Below, one piece after another: positions 35,499-43,299 of a stretch of DNA of 64,000 nt (the first letter of the stretch is position 1; the number at the start of each line of letters is the position of its first letter). The translations under genes were made by a program, and so were the position numbers. The stretch lies in the NCBI GenBank assembly GCA_946480915.1, contig CAMLLO010000002.1, positions 62,001 through 126,000 on the forward strand. Reading direction: 5' to 3'. Below the pieces are notes generated by a model. The model saw only the letters and a list, made by a program, of their open reading frames with translations. It made no database searches and was not told where the DNA came from. Origin of the DNA: an uncultured Sphingobacteriaceae bacterium (GTDB lineage Bacteria > Bacteroidota > Bacteroidia > Sphingobacteriales > Sphingobacteriaceae).

Positions 35499-35713
35499 GG
35501 CGTTAAGTTTATTTATTTGCTCAAATCGCTCAAAATTTATGCCGCGATAAATAAATCCAGAGGGCCTCTTGTACCTAATTCATCTAAATAAATTGCATCA
35601 AAAACATCCGATTTAAACGCGGTGTTGCAAAGATCAAAAACGGAACGCCAGCCGGCTGGAGCTCATACTATTCGACAGCGAAGACAACCTTTATCTTTCT
35701 ATTCTTTTAAGTC

Positions 35714-36933
35714 TTAGGGACTCTTCCCAAGCTCGATAACCGTAATTTCGGGCCATATACCAACTCGACCAGCAAATCCTAAAAAGCCAAATCCTCTGTT
35801 TACATATAAATATCTATGTTGGTACCTGGCTAAGCCGGCCCAGTTTGGATATCTGTATTTTACGGGACTCCATTTAAAGCCAAACAATTCGATGCCGAAC
35901 TGCATGCCATGTGTATGCCCGGATAATGTAAGATGAATATTCTGCGGATGATTCTTCACTTCCGCATCCCAGTGTGAAGGATCGTGCGAAAGCAGTATTT
36001 TAATAATGTCGGGATCTAATCCTTTTAAAGCCTTATTCAGGTCGCCTCGCTGTCCAAAACCAAGACCCCAGTTTTCAATTCCCACTAAAGCAATACTCTG
36101 CCCGTTTTTTTCAATTTGTATATGCTCGTCCAATAAAAGCCTAAAACCCAGTTTTTTATGATTTTCCTTCAATGAGATAAGATTATTACCTTTCTGTTCT
36201 ATGCTGTCCCACTGTTTGTAATCACCATAATCATGATTCCCAAGAACTGAAAACTTTCCTGACTTAGCTTTAATCTGCTTAAAAACAGGAATCCATGGTT
36301 CAATTTCAGAGGCTTGGTTATTCACAAGATCTCCTGTAAACACAAACAGATCTGATTTTTGAGCATTTATCAAATCAACACCTCTTTGCACACCTTCACA
36401 CTATCAAGGCTCCCGGCATGTATGTCTGAAATTTGAGTAATAGTGAATCCCTCAAAAATTTCAGGTAAATCTTTAAAAAATAGCTTTGTCCGCCTCACTT
36501 TGTAATGATACTTCCCCCTGGTTGTCCCAAAGACAAAAAAGAAAAAAGGAATTGCTGCGAGGATTAAGCCTATTTGACTGACGATTGGCGAACGCGAAGG
36601 GTGAAACCCTATAATTCCCATAAGTATCCGATAAATATCTTCTGCAAAAAGAGCAAATACGAATACCGTTTTCGTCACGAATAGCGTCAAAAAAGCATTA
36701 AAAACCGTATTAAACAAAAGTGTGAACTTTCTAGTAGGAATGGCTTTGTAAAAATTGATAACAAATGCGAACAGTACTGTGCCACTAACAAGCCAAAAAC
36801 TAAGGTGTATAATAAATCTATGTCCTTCAGGAACAGAAATAGTAACAGTTCTTACACCCTGAAAAACATACCAATCTAACAAAAACGAGATAAGTGTAAG
36901 AAGTGTAACCGGTAAATAACTTATGCGGCGCAT
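35714..36933 (-). pseudogene. Membrane-anchored metallophosphoesterase, interrupted by a frameshift
   Basis: Two adjacent frames make one calcineurin-like phosphoesterase of about 405 residues. The first (36933-36370) has several membrane helices and ends with the first metal motif ITQISDIHAGS. The second (36391-35714) carries the remaining motifs FTGDLVN, GNHDYGDY, SHDPSHWD and GHTHGMQ. Removing two bases from a GTGT stretch on the minus strand (36390-36393) restores a continuous frame (SVKVQRGVDLI). The break is therefore a GT duplication in the strain or an assembly error. If intact, it would be a YkuE-type phosphoesterase acting at the membrane. Confidence 0.85.
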
Positions 36934-37050
36934 ATGGCAATTTATAAATTTATTGATAGTCTAAAATGATCTTACCTTAGATGACGATTTAGCCAGAATA
37001 ATATCCTGAGATTATGTTTCTTTGTTTACTGATAGGGTACAGTTCAGAGC

Positions 37051-37263
37051 ATGGAACAAAAAAACAATCCGCTGCACGGCAAAACGTTGGAAATGATTTT
37101 AAATTATCTTGTAGAGCAATACGGATGGAAAGAACTGGCCCGACAGGTACGTATTAACTGCTTTATAAGTAATCCGAGTATAAAATCAAGCTTAACTTTC
37201 CTGCGTAAAACTCCCTGGGCCCGGCAAAAAATAGAGGAACTATATCTTAAATCCAATAAATAA
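37051..37263 (+). CDS. VF530 family DNA-binding protein (DUF2132)
   Basis: A 70-residue protein covering the whole VF530 domain: [21 protein letters not shown], then [31 protein letters not shown]. The Vibrio homologue has a DNA-binding-like helical structure, but no regulon is known. It is a single gene. Confidence 0.92.
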   Translation: MEQKNNPLHGKTLEMILNYLVEQYGWKELARQVRINCFISNPSIKSSLTFLRKTPWARQKIEELYLKSNK

Positions 37264-37333
37264 GCTCCAAATACTCACTAAAATTTTACAAAATATATGT
37301 TCTGGTAAAGGGATATTTGCCTGACAAGAACAA

Positions 37334-38656
37334 ATGATGAGTAAAAAAACCGCCCTGCTGCTAAGCCTTCTATTCGTATCCGTTTCTGCACTTCCGTCAG
37401 CATATTATGTTGCTGTTGATGGGAGCGATCAGAATCCCGGAACCCTTAGACAACCCTTTGCCACCGTTCAAAACGCTCAACGCTTTGTAAACGCCGGCGA
37501 CACAGTTTTTATACGCGGTGGTAAGTACATGATGCAGGAATCTCAAATCGCAAGAAAACAGGGTATTTATTCGTACGTGACAGATTTAAATAAGAGTGGT
37601 AGCGAAAATGCCAGAATTAACTACTGGGCATATCCGGGAGAAACACCTGTGTTTAATTACACCAATGTGAAGCCTTCCACCCGGGTCATAGCGTTTTACG
37701 TATCAGGTTCTTATATTCATTTGAAAGGCTTAGAAGTTGTGGGTGTGCAGGTTACCCTTCCGAATCATACGCAGTCAGAAAGTTTTGAAAATCGCGGAAG
37801 CAATAACATCTATGAACAACTCAGTATGCATGATAGCCAGGCCATCGGATTTTACCTGATATCCGGGTCAAACAACCTGATTCTGAATTGCGATGCCTAT
37901 AATAATTACGACTACACCTCAGAAGGGGGAAAAGGCGGCAACAGCGATGGATTTGGCTGTCACGGGAAAAAAGGCGATGTAAACAACGTTTTTAGAGGAT
38001 GCCGTTCCTGGTTTAATAGCGACGACGGCTATGATTGCATCAGCTCCTTTGAGCCTGTTGTATTTGAAAACTGCTGGGCAATGTATAACGGATACTCTCC
38101 AGCATTTAAAAGTCTGGCAGATGGAAACGGATTTAAAGCAGGAGGCTATGGTGCCAGAGCAGTCAAGGATCTTCCAAATCCAATACCAAGAAATACCATT
38201 CGCTTCTGCCTTGCTGTTCGAAATAAAGCAAATGGGTTCTACTCAAACCATCACCTTTCTGGTAGCAACTGGTATAATAATTCGGCCGCTTATAATGCCG
38301 TCAACTTTAATATGCTGAACAGGCTTGAAGACAACAAAACTGATGTTCCAGGATATGGACATGTCATCAAAAATAATCTGGGATTTATGGCGAAAAGTAA
38401 GGAAGTAGATAAATTGAATTTTGATCTGTCTGATATAAAATTCAATTATTTCAGTTTAGCAGTGACTGTTGATACAAAAGATTTCCTGAGTACTGACGAA
38501 GCAGAGCTTTTTAAACCCCGAAAAGCAGATGGGAGCTTGCCTTACACTAATTTCCTCCGCTTGAACAACACTAGCGATCTGATTGACGCGGGAGTTTCTG
38601 TAGGTTTTCCTTATAAAGGCAAAAATCCTGACCTTGGTTATTTGGAGAGCAAATAA
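37334..38656 (+). CDS. PL9-type pectate lyase-like secreted protein
   Basis: A 440-residue protein with a signal peptide (about 1-21, ending ALPSA) and a right-handed parallel beta-helix. The PL9 hallmarks are GGNSDGFGCHGKKGDVNNVFRGCRSWFNSDDGYDCI (calcium-binding aspartates) and GNGFKAGGYG, whose lysine is the catalytic base in Pel9A. It should cleave polygalacturonan or a related uronan outside the cell. No SusC/SusD pair or transporter lies near it, and it has no T9SS domain, so it is a solitary enzyme, possibly for plant-derived polymers. Confidence 0.88.
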   Translation: MMSKKTALLLSLLFVSVSALPSAYYVAVDGSDQNPGTLRQPFATVQNAQRFVNAGDTVFIRGGKYMMQESQIARKQGIYSYVTDLNKSGSENARINYWAYPGETPVFNYTNVKPSTRVIAFYVSGSYIHLKGLEVVGVQVTLPNHTQSESFENRGSNNIYEQLSMHDSQAIGFYLISGSNNLILNCDAYNNYDYTSEGGKGGNSDGFGCHGKKGDVNNVFRGCRSWFNSDDGYDCISSFEPVVFENCWAMYNGYSPAFKSLADGNGFKAGGYGARAVKDLPNPIPRNTIRFCLAVRNKANGFYSNHHLSGSNWYNNSAAYNAVNFNMLNRLEDNKTDVPGYGHVIKNNLGFMAKSKEVDKLNFDLSDIKFNYFSLAVTVDTKDFLSTDEAELFKPRKADGSLPYTNFLRLNNTSDLIDAGVSVGFPYKGKNPDLGYLESK

Positions 38657-38781
38657 TCAATAATTTTTCTCCGAATATCTCAAATGTTTTTCCTTGAAGT
38701 TGATTGACTCATCAATTGAAGACCGGACAATTGGAACAGTAATTGTATTAACAAAGAGATTTAAAATAAAATCTATCAATT

Positions 38782-39225
38782 ATGGAAACTACTGAAGTAA
38801 AAAGAGAAGTACTGAACGACCTTGTTCAGATTAATAACGACAGGATTGAAGGCTATCAAAGAGCCATTAAAGAGTTGAAAAATGGTGATGCGGATTTAAA
38901 GGAGCTGTTTTCTAGTATGATATCGGAAAGCATCCAATACAAGTCACAACTCGTTTCTGCTGGTGCCGAAGCTGATAATGACACAACCAATAGCGGTAAA
39001 ATTTATCGTGCCTGGATGGATGTAAAAGCTGTCTTTACAGGACATGATCGAAAAGCCGTTTTGTCTAATTGCGAATTTGGTGAAGACGCAGCACAAAAAG
39101 CATATAATACTGCACTTAATGAAGAAAATCTCCCTTCAGATATTAGAGCGTTACTTTCTCAGCAAAAACAAGCTCTGAAAGCCTCTCATGATAGAATTAA
39201 GATGCTACGCGATTTTCAAGATTAA
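38782..39225 (+). CDS. PA2169 family four-helix-bundle protein (DUF2383)
   Basis: A 147-residue soluble, all-helical protein. The conserved start LNDLVQINNDRIEGYQRAIKELKN and the C-terminal LSQQKQALKASHDRIKMLRD are typical of DUF2383, a ferritin-like bundle without a clear metal site, common in stress-response regions. A TTGAT/ATCAA inverted repeat with a 6-base spacer lies about 75 bases upstream; the spacing differs from the FNR-type sites, so its meaning is open. A strong terminator follows. Confidence 0.88.
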   Translation: METTEVKREVLNDLVQINNDRIEGYQRAIKELKNGDADLKELFSSMISESIQYKSQLVSAGAEADNDTTNSGKIYRAWMDVKAVFTGHDRKAVLSNCEFGEDAAQKAYNTALNEENLPSDIRALLSQQKQALKASHDRIKMLRDFQD

Positions 39226-39253
39226 TTTTCTTTTACAATTGTAGCAAATCCTT

Positions 39254-39284
39254 AAGCATAGTTTAAAAGCTATGCTTTTTTTTT
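39254..39284 (+). terminator. Terminator after the DUF2383 gene
   Basis: An 8-base-pair stem (AAGCATAG with CTATGCTT) followed by a run of T, 28 bases after the stop codon. Confidence 0.9.
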
Positions 39285-39350
39285 GAATATCATGGAGATC
39301 AACTCTCCGCGCTAAAAAATAATGGATGAATTTAAATAAATAAAAAGCAT

Positions 39351-39404
39351 AAAAAAAGCCTTCAAACGGGGAGGATGAAGGCTTTTAACTAACCAATTAT
39401 AAAC
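39351..39404 (-). ncRNA. Candidate small RNA 1 (own promoter, about 55 bases, ends in a hairpin)
   Basis: On the minus strand a full promoter is present: TTTG (39437-39440), an 18-base spacer, and the exact -7 box TATCTTTG (39411-39418). A transcript starting near 39404 would run through a 25-base leader and end in a 10-base-pair hairpin (39377-39386 with 39354-39363) with a 13-base loop containing CCTCCCC, followed by seven T. No start codon with a usable frame is present. The unit is nearly identical to the one at 39763-39851, and the stems differ by one compensatory base pair, which supports a structured RNA. The C-rich loop could pair with G-rich ribosome-binding sites. Confidence 0.6.
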
Positions 39405-39410
39405 CTGACA

Positions 39411-39440
39411 CAAAGATACAATTTTTGTTATAATTCCAAA
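39411..39440 (-). promoter_or_regulatory. Promoter of candidate small RNA 1
   Basis: TTTG-N18-TATCTTTG, a complete match to the Bacteroidetes housekeeping promoter pattern. Confidence 0.65.
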
Positions 39441-39580
39441 AATTATTCAAAATAAATATTGAATTTTTAACAGATCAACCCTTTCATTAACTAACAAATA
39501 ACAAAAAGCTACGAGATAAGACATTAGAAAAGGAATGAGTTATTAATGAATATCTATAAAATTTCCAGGGATAAGAAACA

Positions 39581-39645
39581 AAAAAAACCTTTGCTGATTC
39601 AGCAAAGGCTAGATTATATTTGGATAGTTTGGTTTTTAAATATAC
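39581..39645 (-). ncRNA. Possible third, diverged small-RNA-like unit
   Basis: The same layout as the two units beside it: TTGTATATTTA in the promoter position (the -7 box is imperfect), a leader of about 30 bases, and a 9-base-pair hairpin (39588-39596 with 39600-39608) followed by seven T on the minus strand. The leader sequence is not conserved, so this could simply be a terminator. Confidence 0.3.
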
Positions 39646-39762
39646 AATTTATTACGAAACTCCCAAAATAGAACGAAAAATAGATTGAAAATCAAAAGAG
39701 TCGTAATTAAAAACAAGAAAACTATAGTGCTACTAAGCTGATTTCGGGAAAGGCGTAAAACA

Positions 39763-39815
39763 AAAAAGTCTTCAAACGGAGAGAATGAAGACTTTTTAAC
39801 TAACCAATTATAAAC
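39763..39815 (-). ncRNA. Candidate small RNA 2 (paralogue of candidate 1)
   Basis: The promoter is TTTG (39848-39851), 18 bases, TATCTTTG (39822-39829), the same as for candidate 1. The leader shares GGTTTATAATTGGTTAGTTA with candidate 1. The terminal hairpin (39787-39797 with 39763-39773) has the same 13-base loop length, with CTCTCC replacing CCTCCCC. One C-G pair of candidate 1 is a T-A pair here, so both sides of the stem changed together. Six T follow on the minus strand. Confidence 0.6.
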
Positions 39816-39821
39816 CTGTTT

Positions 39822-39851
39822 CAAAGATACAAACTTTATGATAATTTCAAA
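39822..39851 (-). promoter_or_regulatory. Promoter of candidate small RNA 2
   Basis: TTTG-N18-TATCTTTG, with the same spacing as the promoter at 39411-39440. Confidence 0.65.
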
Positions 39852-39938
39852 AAATATTAAATGAAATTATCAAGTTTATAGCCATGTAAAGCAAATGTTA
39901 CATTTTTACAAATCCAATTAATAGTGCATCAATGAAAT

Positions 39939-39989
39939 AAAAGGCGAGAAAATCTCTTTCACTTTCCGAAAGAGATCTTCTCGCCTTTT
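39939..39989 (-). terminator. Large terminator hairpin after the glycine-zipper gene
   Basis: A 22-base-pair stem with a single mismatch (39939-39960 with 39968-39989) and a 7-base loop, 27 bases beyond the stop of the gene at 40016. A T-rich tail follows on the minus strand. Confidence 0.75.
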
Positions 39990-40015
39990 CTACAAAACGT
40001 ATAAATTATGATTGA

Positions 40016-40507
40016 TTATTGAATACGTCCTGTTCTTCTATCTTTATCCCTACCGATTACATAACCAGTTCCCGCGCCTATTAAACCACCAATTACCGCT
40101 CCTCTGGCGTCTTTCTTATCGATCAGGATTCCGGTAACTGCACCTGCACCAGCACCAATGGCGGCTCCTTTGGCAGCATGACTCCATCCTTTTTTTCTGG
40201 TAGCTTGTGGCTGAGAGTATGTATAAGTTTCTGACACCCCTTTAACGTAGGTACGTCTTCTTGGAGCAGAATTAGACGCATAGATAACTCTTTCCCTTAT
40301 TGGTTGAGCCTGTTGCAGAGCTAATATACGTTCTCTTTCTTCGGCTATTTCGGTTTCCTTAGCTTCTGCGCGTTGAAAACTATCAAGTTTTAAGCTATCG
40401 CGGATTTGTCTGAAAGCCTCTTGTCTTAATTGCGAACTCGTTTTCGAGTTGTTATTGCAAGCTGCGAATGTCGCGGCTATCGCAATAATCATTACGATTC
40501 TTTTCAT
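40016..40507 (-). CDS. Lipoprotein with glycine-zipper domain
   Basis: A 163-residue protein with a lipoprotein signal (hydrophobic 4-15, then FAAC at 17). A charged helical middle (about 25-70) is followed by a glycine-zipper of YMGG/OmpA-like type near the end (AAKGAAIGAGAGAVTGILIDKK, then GAVIGGLIGAGTGYVIGRD). Glycine zippers of this kind associate with membranes. The role is unknown; it is most likely an envelope stress lipoprotein. It stands alone. Confidence 0.85.
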   Translation of the reverse strand: MKRIVMIIAIAATFAACNNNSKTSSQLRQEAFRQIRDSLKLDSFQRAEAKETEIAEERERILALQQAQPIRERVIYASNSAPRRRTYVKGVSETYTYSQPQATRKKGWSHAAKGAAIGAGAGAVTGILIDKKDARGAVIGGLIGAGTGYVIGRDKDRRTGRIQ

Positions 40508-40996
40508 ACTAAAAAATTATTATTGTGCGTGTGTATTATTTTTAACGCTCATATATAAGGCTTATTATACATTCTTAAATATGTCGCGTATAAAAAACAC
40601 ATTCAAAAACTGATCCAAACTTTTAAGATTACCTATAAAATGTCGAACAGATCTTAGAACCAGATACCCTCGGTCTAGCCATCATTTTGTGATCAGAAAA
40701 GGCCACAAGGACTGATGTCTTTATCAATTCGCTTTCTAACAAGACTCCAATTTATCCCTCTCCAAACCAAAAAAACCGCGGTTACTTTCCATTTATGCTA
40801 AGTAATTCTTACCTTTGTGATAACGGAATACAAAACACTATTCTTTTGGCTGCTAATCAAATTTGATTAAAAATTCACCACGTCGCTAATCCGTTGCCTC
40901 TCGGGAATTATTTCTAAACCAGCTCATCTTCTGTGCAAACGGGAAATATCTGAACTGAGGAAATCAGTGGAAGGAGAATAAATAAAAATTAATATC
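40508..40996. other. 489-base intergenic region: upstream of the glycine-zipper gene and long leader of the 61-residue gene
   Basis: The left part holds the (unidentified) promoter of the minus-strand lipoprotein gene. The right 180 bases are probably the transcribed leader of the plus-strand gene at 40997, starting behind the exact -7 box at 40810. A perfect 16-base palindrome (TAATCAAATTTGATTA) lies at 40854-40869 inside that leader. Nothing else is evident. Confidence 0.5.
40810..40817 (+). promoter_or_regulatory. -7 promoter box with a leader of about 170 bases
   Basis: TACCTTTG matches TAnnTTTG. The next start codon is 180 bases downstream (40997). No better box lies closer to the gene. 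Confidence 0.45.
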
Positions 40997-41182
40997 ATGG
41001 CGAAATCTCAGGCGACTTTCATGAAGAAGCAACTCGAAAAAAACAGGCAAAAAAAGAAAGAGGATAAAGAACAACGCAAGTTAGATCGTCAACAGAATTC
41101 AACAGGTGGTGATTTGGAAAACATGATGGCTTATGTTAATGAATTCGGGGAAATAACCTCAACTCCTCCAGAAAAGAAATAA
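40997..41182 (+). CDS. Small charged conserved Bacteroidetes protein (cold-shock-protein-associated type)
   Basis: A 61-residue, lysine-rich protein: MAKSQATFMKKQLEKNRQKKK, then a short acidic region with DLENMMAYVNEFGEITSTPP. This matches the N-terminal extension found in many Bacteroidetes cold-shock proteins, here as a stand-alone protein without the RNA-binding cold-shock domain. GGAAGGAG lies 20 bases upstream of the ATG, and a long leader precedes it, as in cold-shock mRNAs. A role in RNA or ribosome physiology is inferred, not shown. Confidence 0.8.
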   Translation: MAKSQATFMKKQLEKNRQKKKEDKEQRKLDRQQNSTGGDLENMMAYVNEFGEITSTPPEKK

Positions 41183-41201
41183 GTTATTAAAGCTTTATTA
41201 G

Positions 41202-41233
41202 AAGACCGCTACATATTGTGACGGTCTTTTTTT
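41202..41233 (+). terminator. Terminator after the small charged protein gene
   Basis: A 7-base-pair stem (AAGACCG with CGGTCTT) and a run of T, 20 bases after the stop. It also lies 10 bases past the end of the convergent ROK gene. Confidence 0.8.
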
Positions 41234-41242
41234 ATGCCCTCT

Positions 41243-42106
41243 TTAAGCCCATAAATCTGCTGCTCCAATCAAAGTAGCATCGGGCCCCAAAATAGCTTGT
41301 CTAATCGGGATGTTGATATTTTTTTCAGCAAGACGATCTTTAACATGAGGAATAAACAGTTCCCATGCATGGTTTTTGCCGCCTATAACAATCAGTTGCG
41401 GCTTGTACAAAGTAATTTGTTGGATTAAGAACTTAACAAAGTTTTCTCCATATTCATTAAAAACCAGTTGGCCTATTCCGTCATCTTGGGTTGCCAAATT
41501 AGCTAAATCACGGATATTGTCGATTTTCTTACCTGTAAATTCTTCATAACGCCTTGTAATCCATCCCACGCCTAAATAATCTTCAGCAATAGAGTCTTTA
41601 AATGGAACGTTCCAAAGCTTCAAATCTTCGGATTGACCGTCATGATACCTTGCTGTACCGAATCCGATATTTAGTGTATAGCCAAGTATACTTGAAAAAC
41701 CTCCTTGTGCGCAACCTGAATAGACCTCACCCTGCAACAAACATGCGCTATTATTTTTCATCAGAATATTTTTCGGAGAAATTCTCAATTCAGCAGCCAG
41801 TAGTTCTTTGACATTTAGACCGTACAGTGCTTCGAATTTATTCTGGTTTTTCATTAACGAAATGCCCTTTTCGTAATCGCAAGGACCCGTCATACCGATA
41901 CCAATTTTAACAACAGAAATATTATTCAAATCTGCACATTTCTTAATGGCAGCCGCCCAGCCGCTAATGATTTTTTCGGGAGAAGCGTGTGTATCCACAT
42001 ACTCGAATACGCAACTTTCGGGTATTACAAAATTCGTTTCCAGGTCAACCAATCCGACGTTAATACCAGGCGCTAATATTTCAGCTGCTAAAACATTACT
42101 ATTCAT
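41243..42106 (-). CDS. ROK family protein (sugar kinase or regulator, divergent)
   Basis: A 287-residue ASKHA-fold protein. ROK-like elements are IGIGMTGPCDYEKGI (about residues 67-82), LMKNNSACLLQGEVYSG (the ND..A..LGE region with a serine in place of the aspartate, about 115-131), ILGYTLNIGFGTARY (phosphate loop) and a C-terminal QLIVIGGKNH. The usual N-terminal DxGxT motif and the zinc-binding CxCGxxGC are absent, so a catalytic role is uncertain. Members phosphorylate hexoses or N-acetylhexosamines. It stands alone. Confidence 0.75.
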   Translation of the reverse strand: MNSNVLAAEILAPGINVGLVDLETNFVIPESCVFEYVDTHASPEKIISGWAAAIKKCADLNNISVVKIGIGMTGPCDYEKGISLMKNQNKFEALYGLNVKELLAAELRISPKNILMKNNSACLLQGEVYSGCAQGGFSSILGYTLNIGFGTARYHDGQSEDLKLWNVPFKDSIAEDYLGVGWITRRYEEFTGKKIDNIRDLANLATQDDGIGQLVFNEYGENFVKFLIQQITLYKPQLIVIGGKNHAWELFIPHVKDRLAEKNINIPIRQAILGPDATLIGAADLWA

Positions 42107-42421
42107 ATTAAAGGTTTATAAACATTGCATTTCACTCAGAATAACAAAATAGACTTATTCTGGCAATAATGAAGCACATACAAAATCTTTCATTTCGAAT
42201 GATCTTATAATCCCCTCAATCGTATAAATTAAGCTTCGCTTAATACGAAGAACAAGAGAAAAGGATTCAAAAAAAACTTTGGGTCAAGCGGAAAAAAAAG
42301 AGAGTTTATTTCCAGCGTTATATTAACTTGCTATACATGAAACGCAATCATCAGGGGAAAATAGGATACTAATCCCTGAGGTCTGATAACCTGATCGAGA
42401 TCCTAGACATTTGAAGTCTGT
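42107..42421. other. 315-base intergenic region between the ROK gene and a receiver gene
   Basis: It must contain the promoter of the minus-strand ROK gene and the 3' end of the receiver transcript. The only structure seen is a small hairpin (ATTAAGC-TTC-GCTTAAT, 42228-42244, extended by CGTA/TACG). No open frame or clear -7 box is evident. Confidence 0.4.
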
Positions 42422-42793
42422 TTATTCAACTAATTGTAAATTATAGGCTTTTTCGACCAACATCGTTAAACTGTCGAGATCAAAAGGTTTAGGCAAGGCC
42501 AAATCAGCACCTGCTCGTTTAGCTAGACTCTCAAAATCGTTGTTTGCAGTCAAGTAAATCACAGGAATTCGAAAAAATTCAGGGTGTCTTTTAATCTCTT
42601 GGGTAGCTTCAATCCCTCCCACGCCCGGAATCCAGTTGTCCATGATTATTACCGAAGGATTTGCATTCTCAACCTTATTAATAATATCATCCACATTATA
42701 GCTTTTGATCACATCCCAACCGGAATCTGTTAAGGCGTACTCAAGTATATCTAAGATATCTAAGTCATCATCACACACAAGAATTCGCTTCAT
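42422..42793 (-). CDS. Single-domain response regulator
   Basis: A 123-residue receiver domain and nothing else: acidic pocket D8-D10, phosphorylation site D52 (IIMDNWIPG), T82 region (YLTAN) and K102 (LPKPF). It has no output domain, so it probably relays phosphate or acts through protein contacts. No kinase gene is adjacent, and the partner is unknown. Confidence 0.92.
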   Translation of the reverse strand: MKRILVCDDDLDILDILEYALTDSGWDVIKSYNVDDIINKVENANPSVIIMDNWIPGVGGIEATQEIKRHPEFFRIPVIYLTANNDFESLAKRAGADLALPKPFDLDSLTMLVEKAYNLQLVE

Positions 42794-42950
42794 TAGAGTT
42801 TTGTAAGAGCCATTGATATTAATACCGTTAATTTCTATTTTTTGTTTTCATAACATGCAAAAACCATACCTCAATTTCTATAGAACTCTAAAAAACAAAT
42901 ATTTATGGGCAAAAAAAATATTTTTTTTCGGCAACATTCTTAAAAGAGTT

Positions 42951-42978
42951 TCCGTAGAAAAAACCCATACGGAGGTTT
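42951..42978 (+). promoter_or_regulatory. Possible structured ribosome-binding site
   Basis: TCCGTA (42951-42956) can pair with TACGGA (42968-42973), covering part of the strong Shine-Dalgarno GGAGG at 42971-42975. An alternative stem AAACC/GGTTT (42961-42965 with 42974-42978) uses the same bases. Both are short. This could modulate translation of the gene at 42982. Confidence 0.3.
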
Positions 42979-42981
42979 ACG

Positions 42982-43182
42982 ATGAACATAAAAGATATTA
43001 GAGAAACAAACCACTATGTTGTGTTTAGGATTGGTGCTGATACAGACATAAAAAATGGAAGAATTAAGATGGTTGAAAAAGCGCTTAAATCGCTGGAAGA
43101 AAAAGAGGATTATATTGCCTGTCTGGCCCTTTTAGATGCTTTGCATTGCCAACAACCAGAAATCCAACAAGCTATTGCTTAA
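42982..43182 (+). CDS. Small protein of unknown function
   Basis: A 66-residue, mostly helical soluble protein that I do not recognise. Support for it being real comes from a strong Shine-Dalgarno (GGAGG, 7 bases before the ATG), which is rare in this genome, and from a clean terminator 3 bases after the stop. It is single and divergent from the lone receiver gene. Confidence 0.6.
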   Translation: MNIKDIRETNHYVVFRIGADTDIKNGRIKMVEKALKSLEEKEDYIACLALLDALHCQQPEIQQAIA

Positions 43183-43185
43183 TAG

Positions 43186-43216
43186 TTAAAGAAGCGACAA
43201 AATACCGCTTCTTTAA
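43186..43216 (+). terminator. Terminator after the 66-residue gene
   Basis: An 11-base-pair perfect stem (TTAAAGAAGCG with CGCTTCTTTAA) and a 9-base loop, starting directly after the stop codon. Confidence 0.75.
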
Positions 43217-43299
43217 GAAAACAAGTTGCGACTCCGATTTATTAACTCGGGTCACCTTAATTTTTATTGCTAGTATCCGAAGTACTAACAAAGAACTAG

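Larger units (their letters stand above)
39226..40015. other. 790-base region without protein genes; holds terminators and candidate small RNAs
   Basis: From left to right: a terminator for the DUF2383 gene (39254), candidate small RNA 1 (39351), a related hairpin (39581), candidate small RNA 2 (39763), and a large terminator (39939) for the glycine-zipper gene. The rest is very A/T-rich. One 62-codon frame on the minus strand (39636-39824) is judged spurious because its TTG start lies in the promoter of small RNA 2. Confidence 0.6.

Noticed and set aside
35648..35659. 12-base GC-rich palindrome CCAGCCGGCTGG
   Set aside because: It has no flanking T run, no repeat partner in the window and no gene end at the right distance, so no function could be supported.
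38697..38720. TTGAT/ATCAA inverted repeat upstream of the DUF2383 gene as another FNR-type site
   Set aside because: The spacer is 6 bases rather than 4, which changes the helical phase of the half-sites. It is kept only as a remark.
39636..39824. 62-codon minus-strand frame with a hydrophobic stretch
   Set aside because: Its TTG start falls inside the -7 box of candidate small RNA 2 and the frame crosses that RNA's terminator. The hydrophobic run is explained by T-rich DNA.
42813..43001. 62-codon frame upstream of the 66-residue gene
   Set aside because: It overlaps the well-supported gene at 42982, lacks a ribosome-binding site and reads as random A/T-rich codons.
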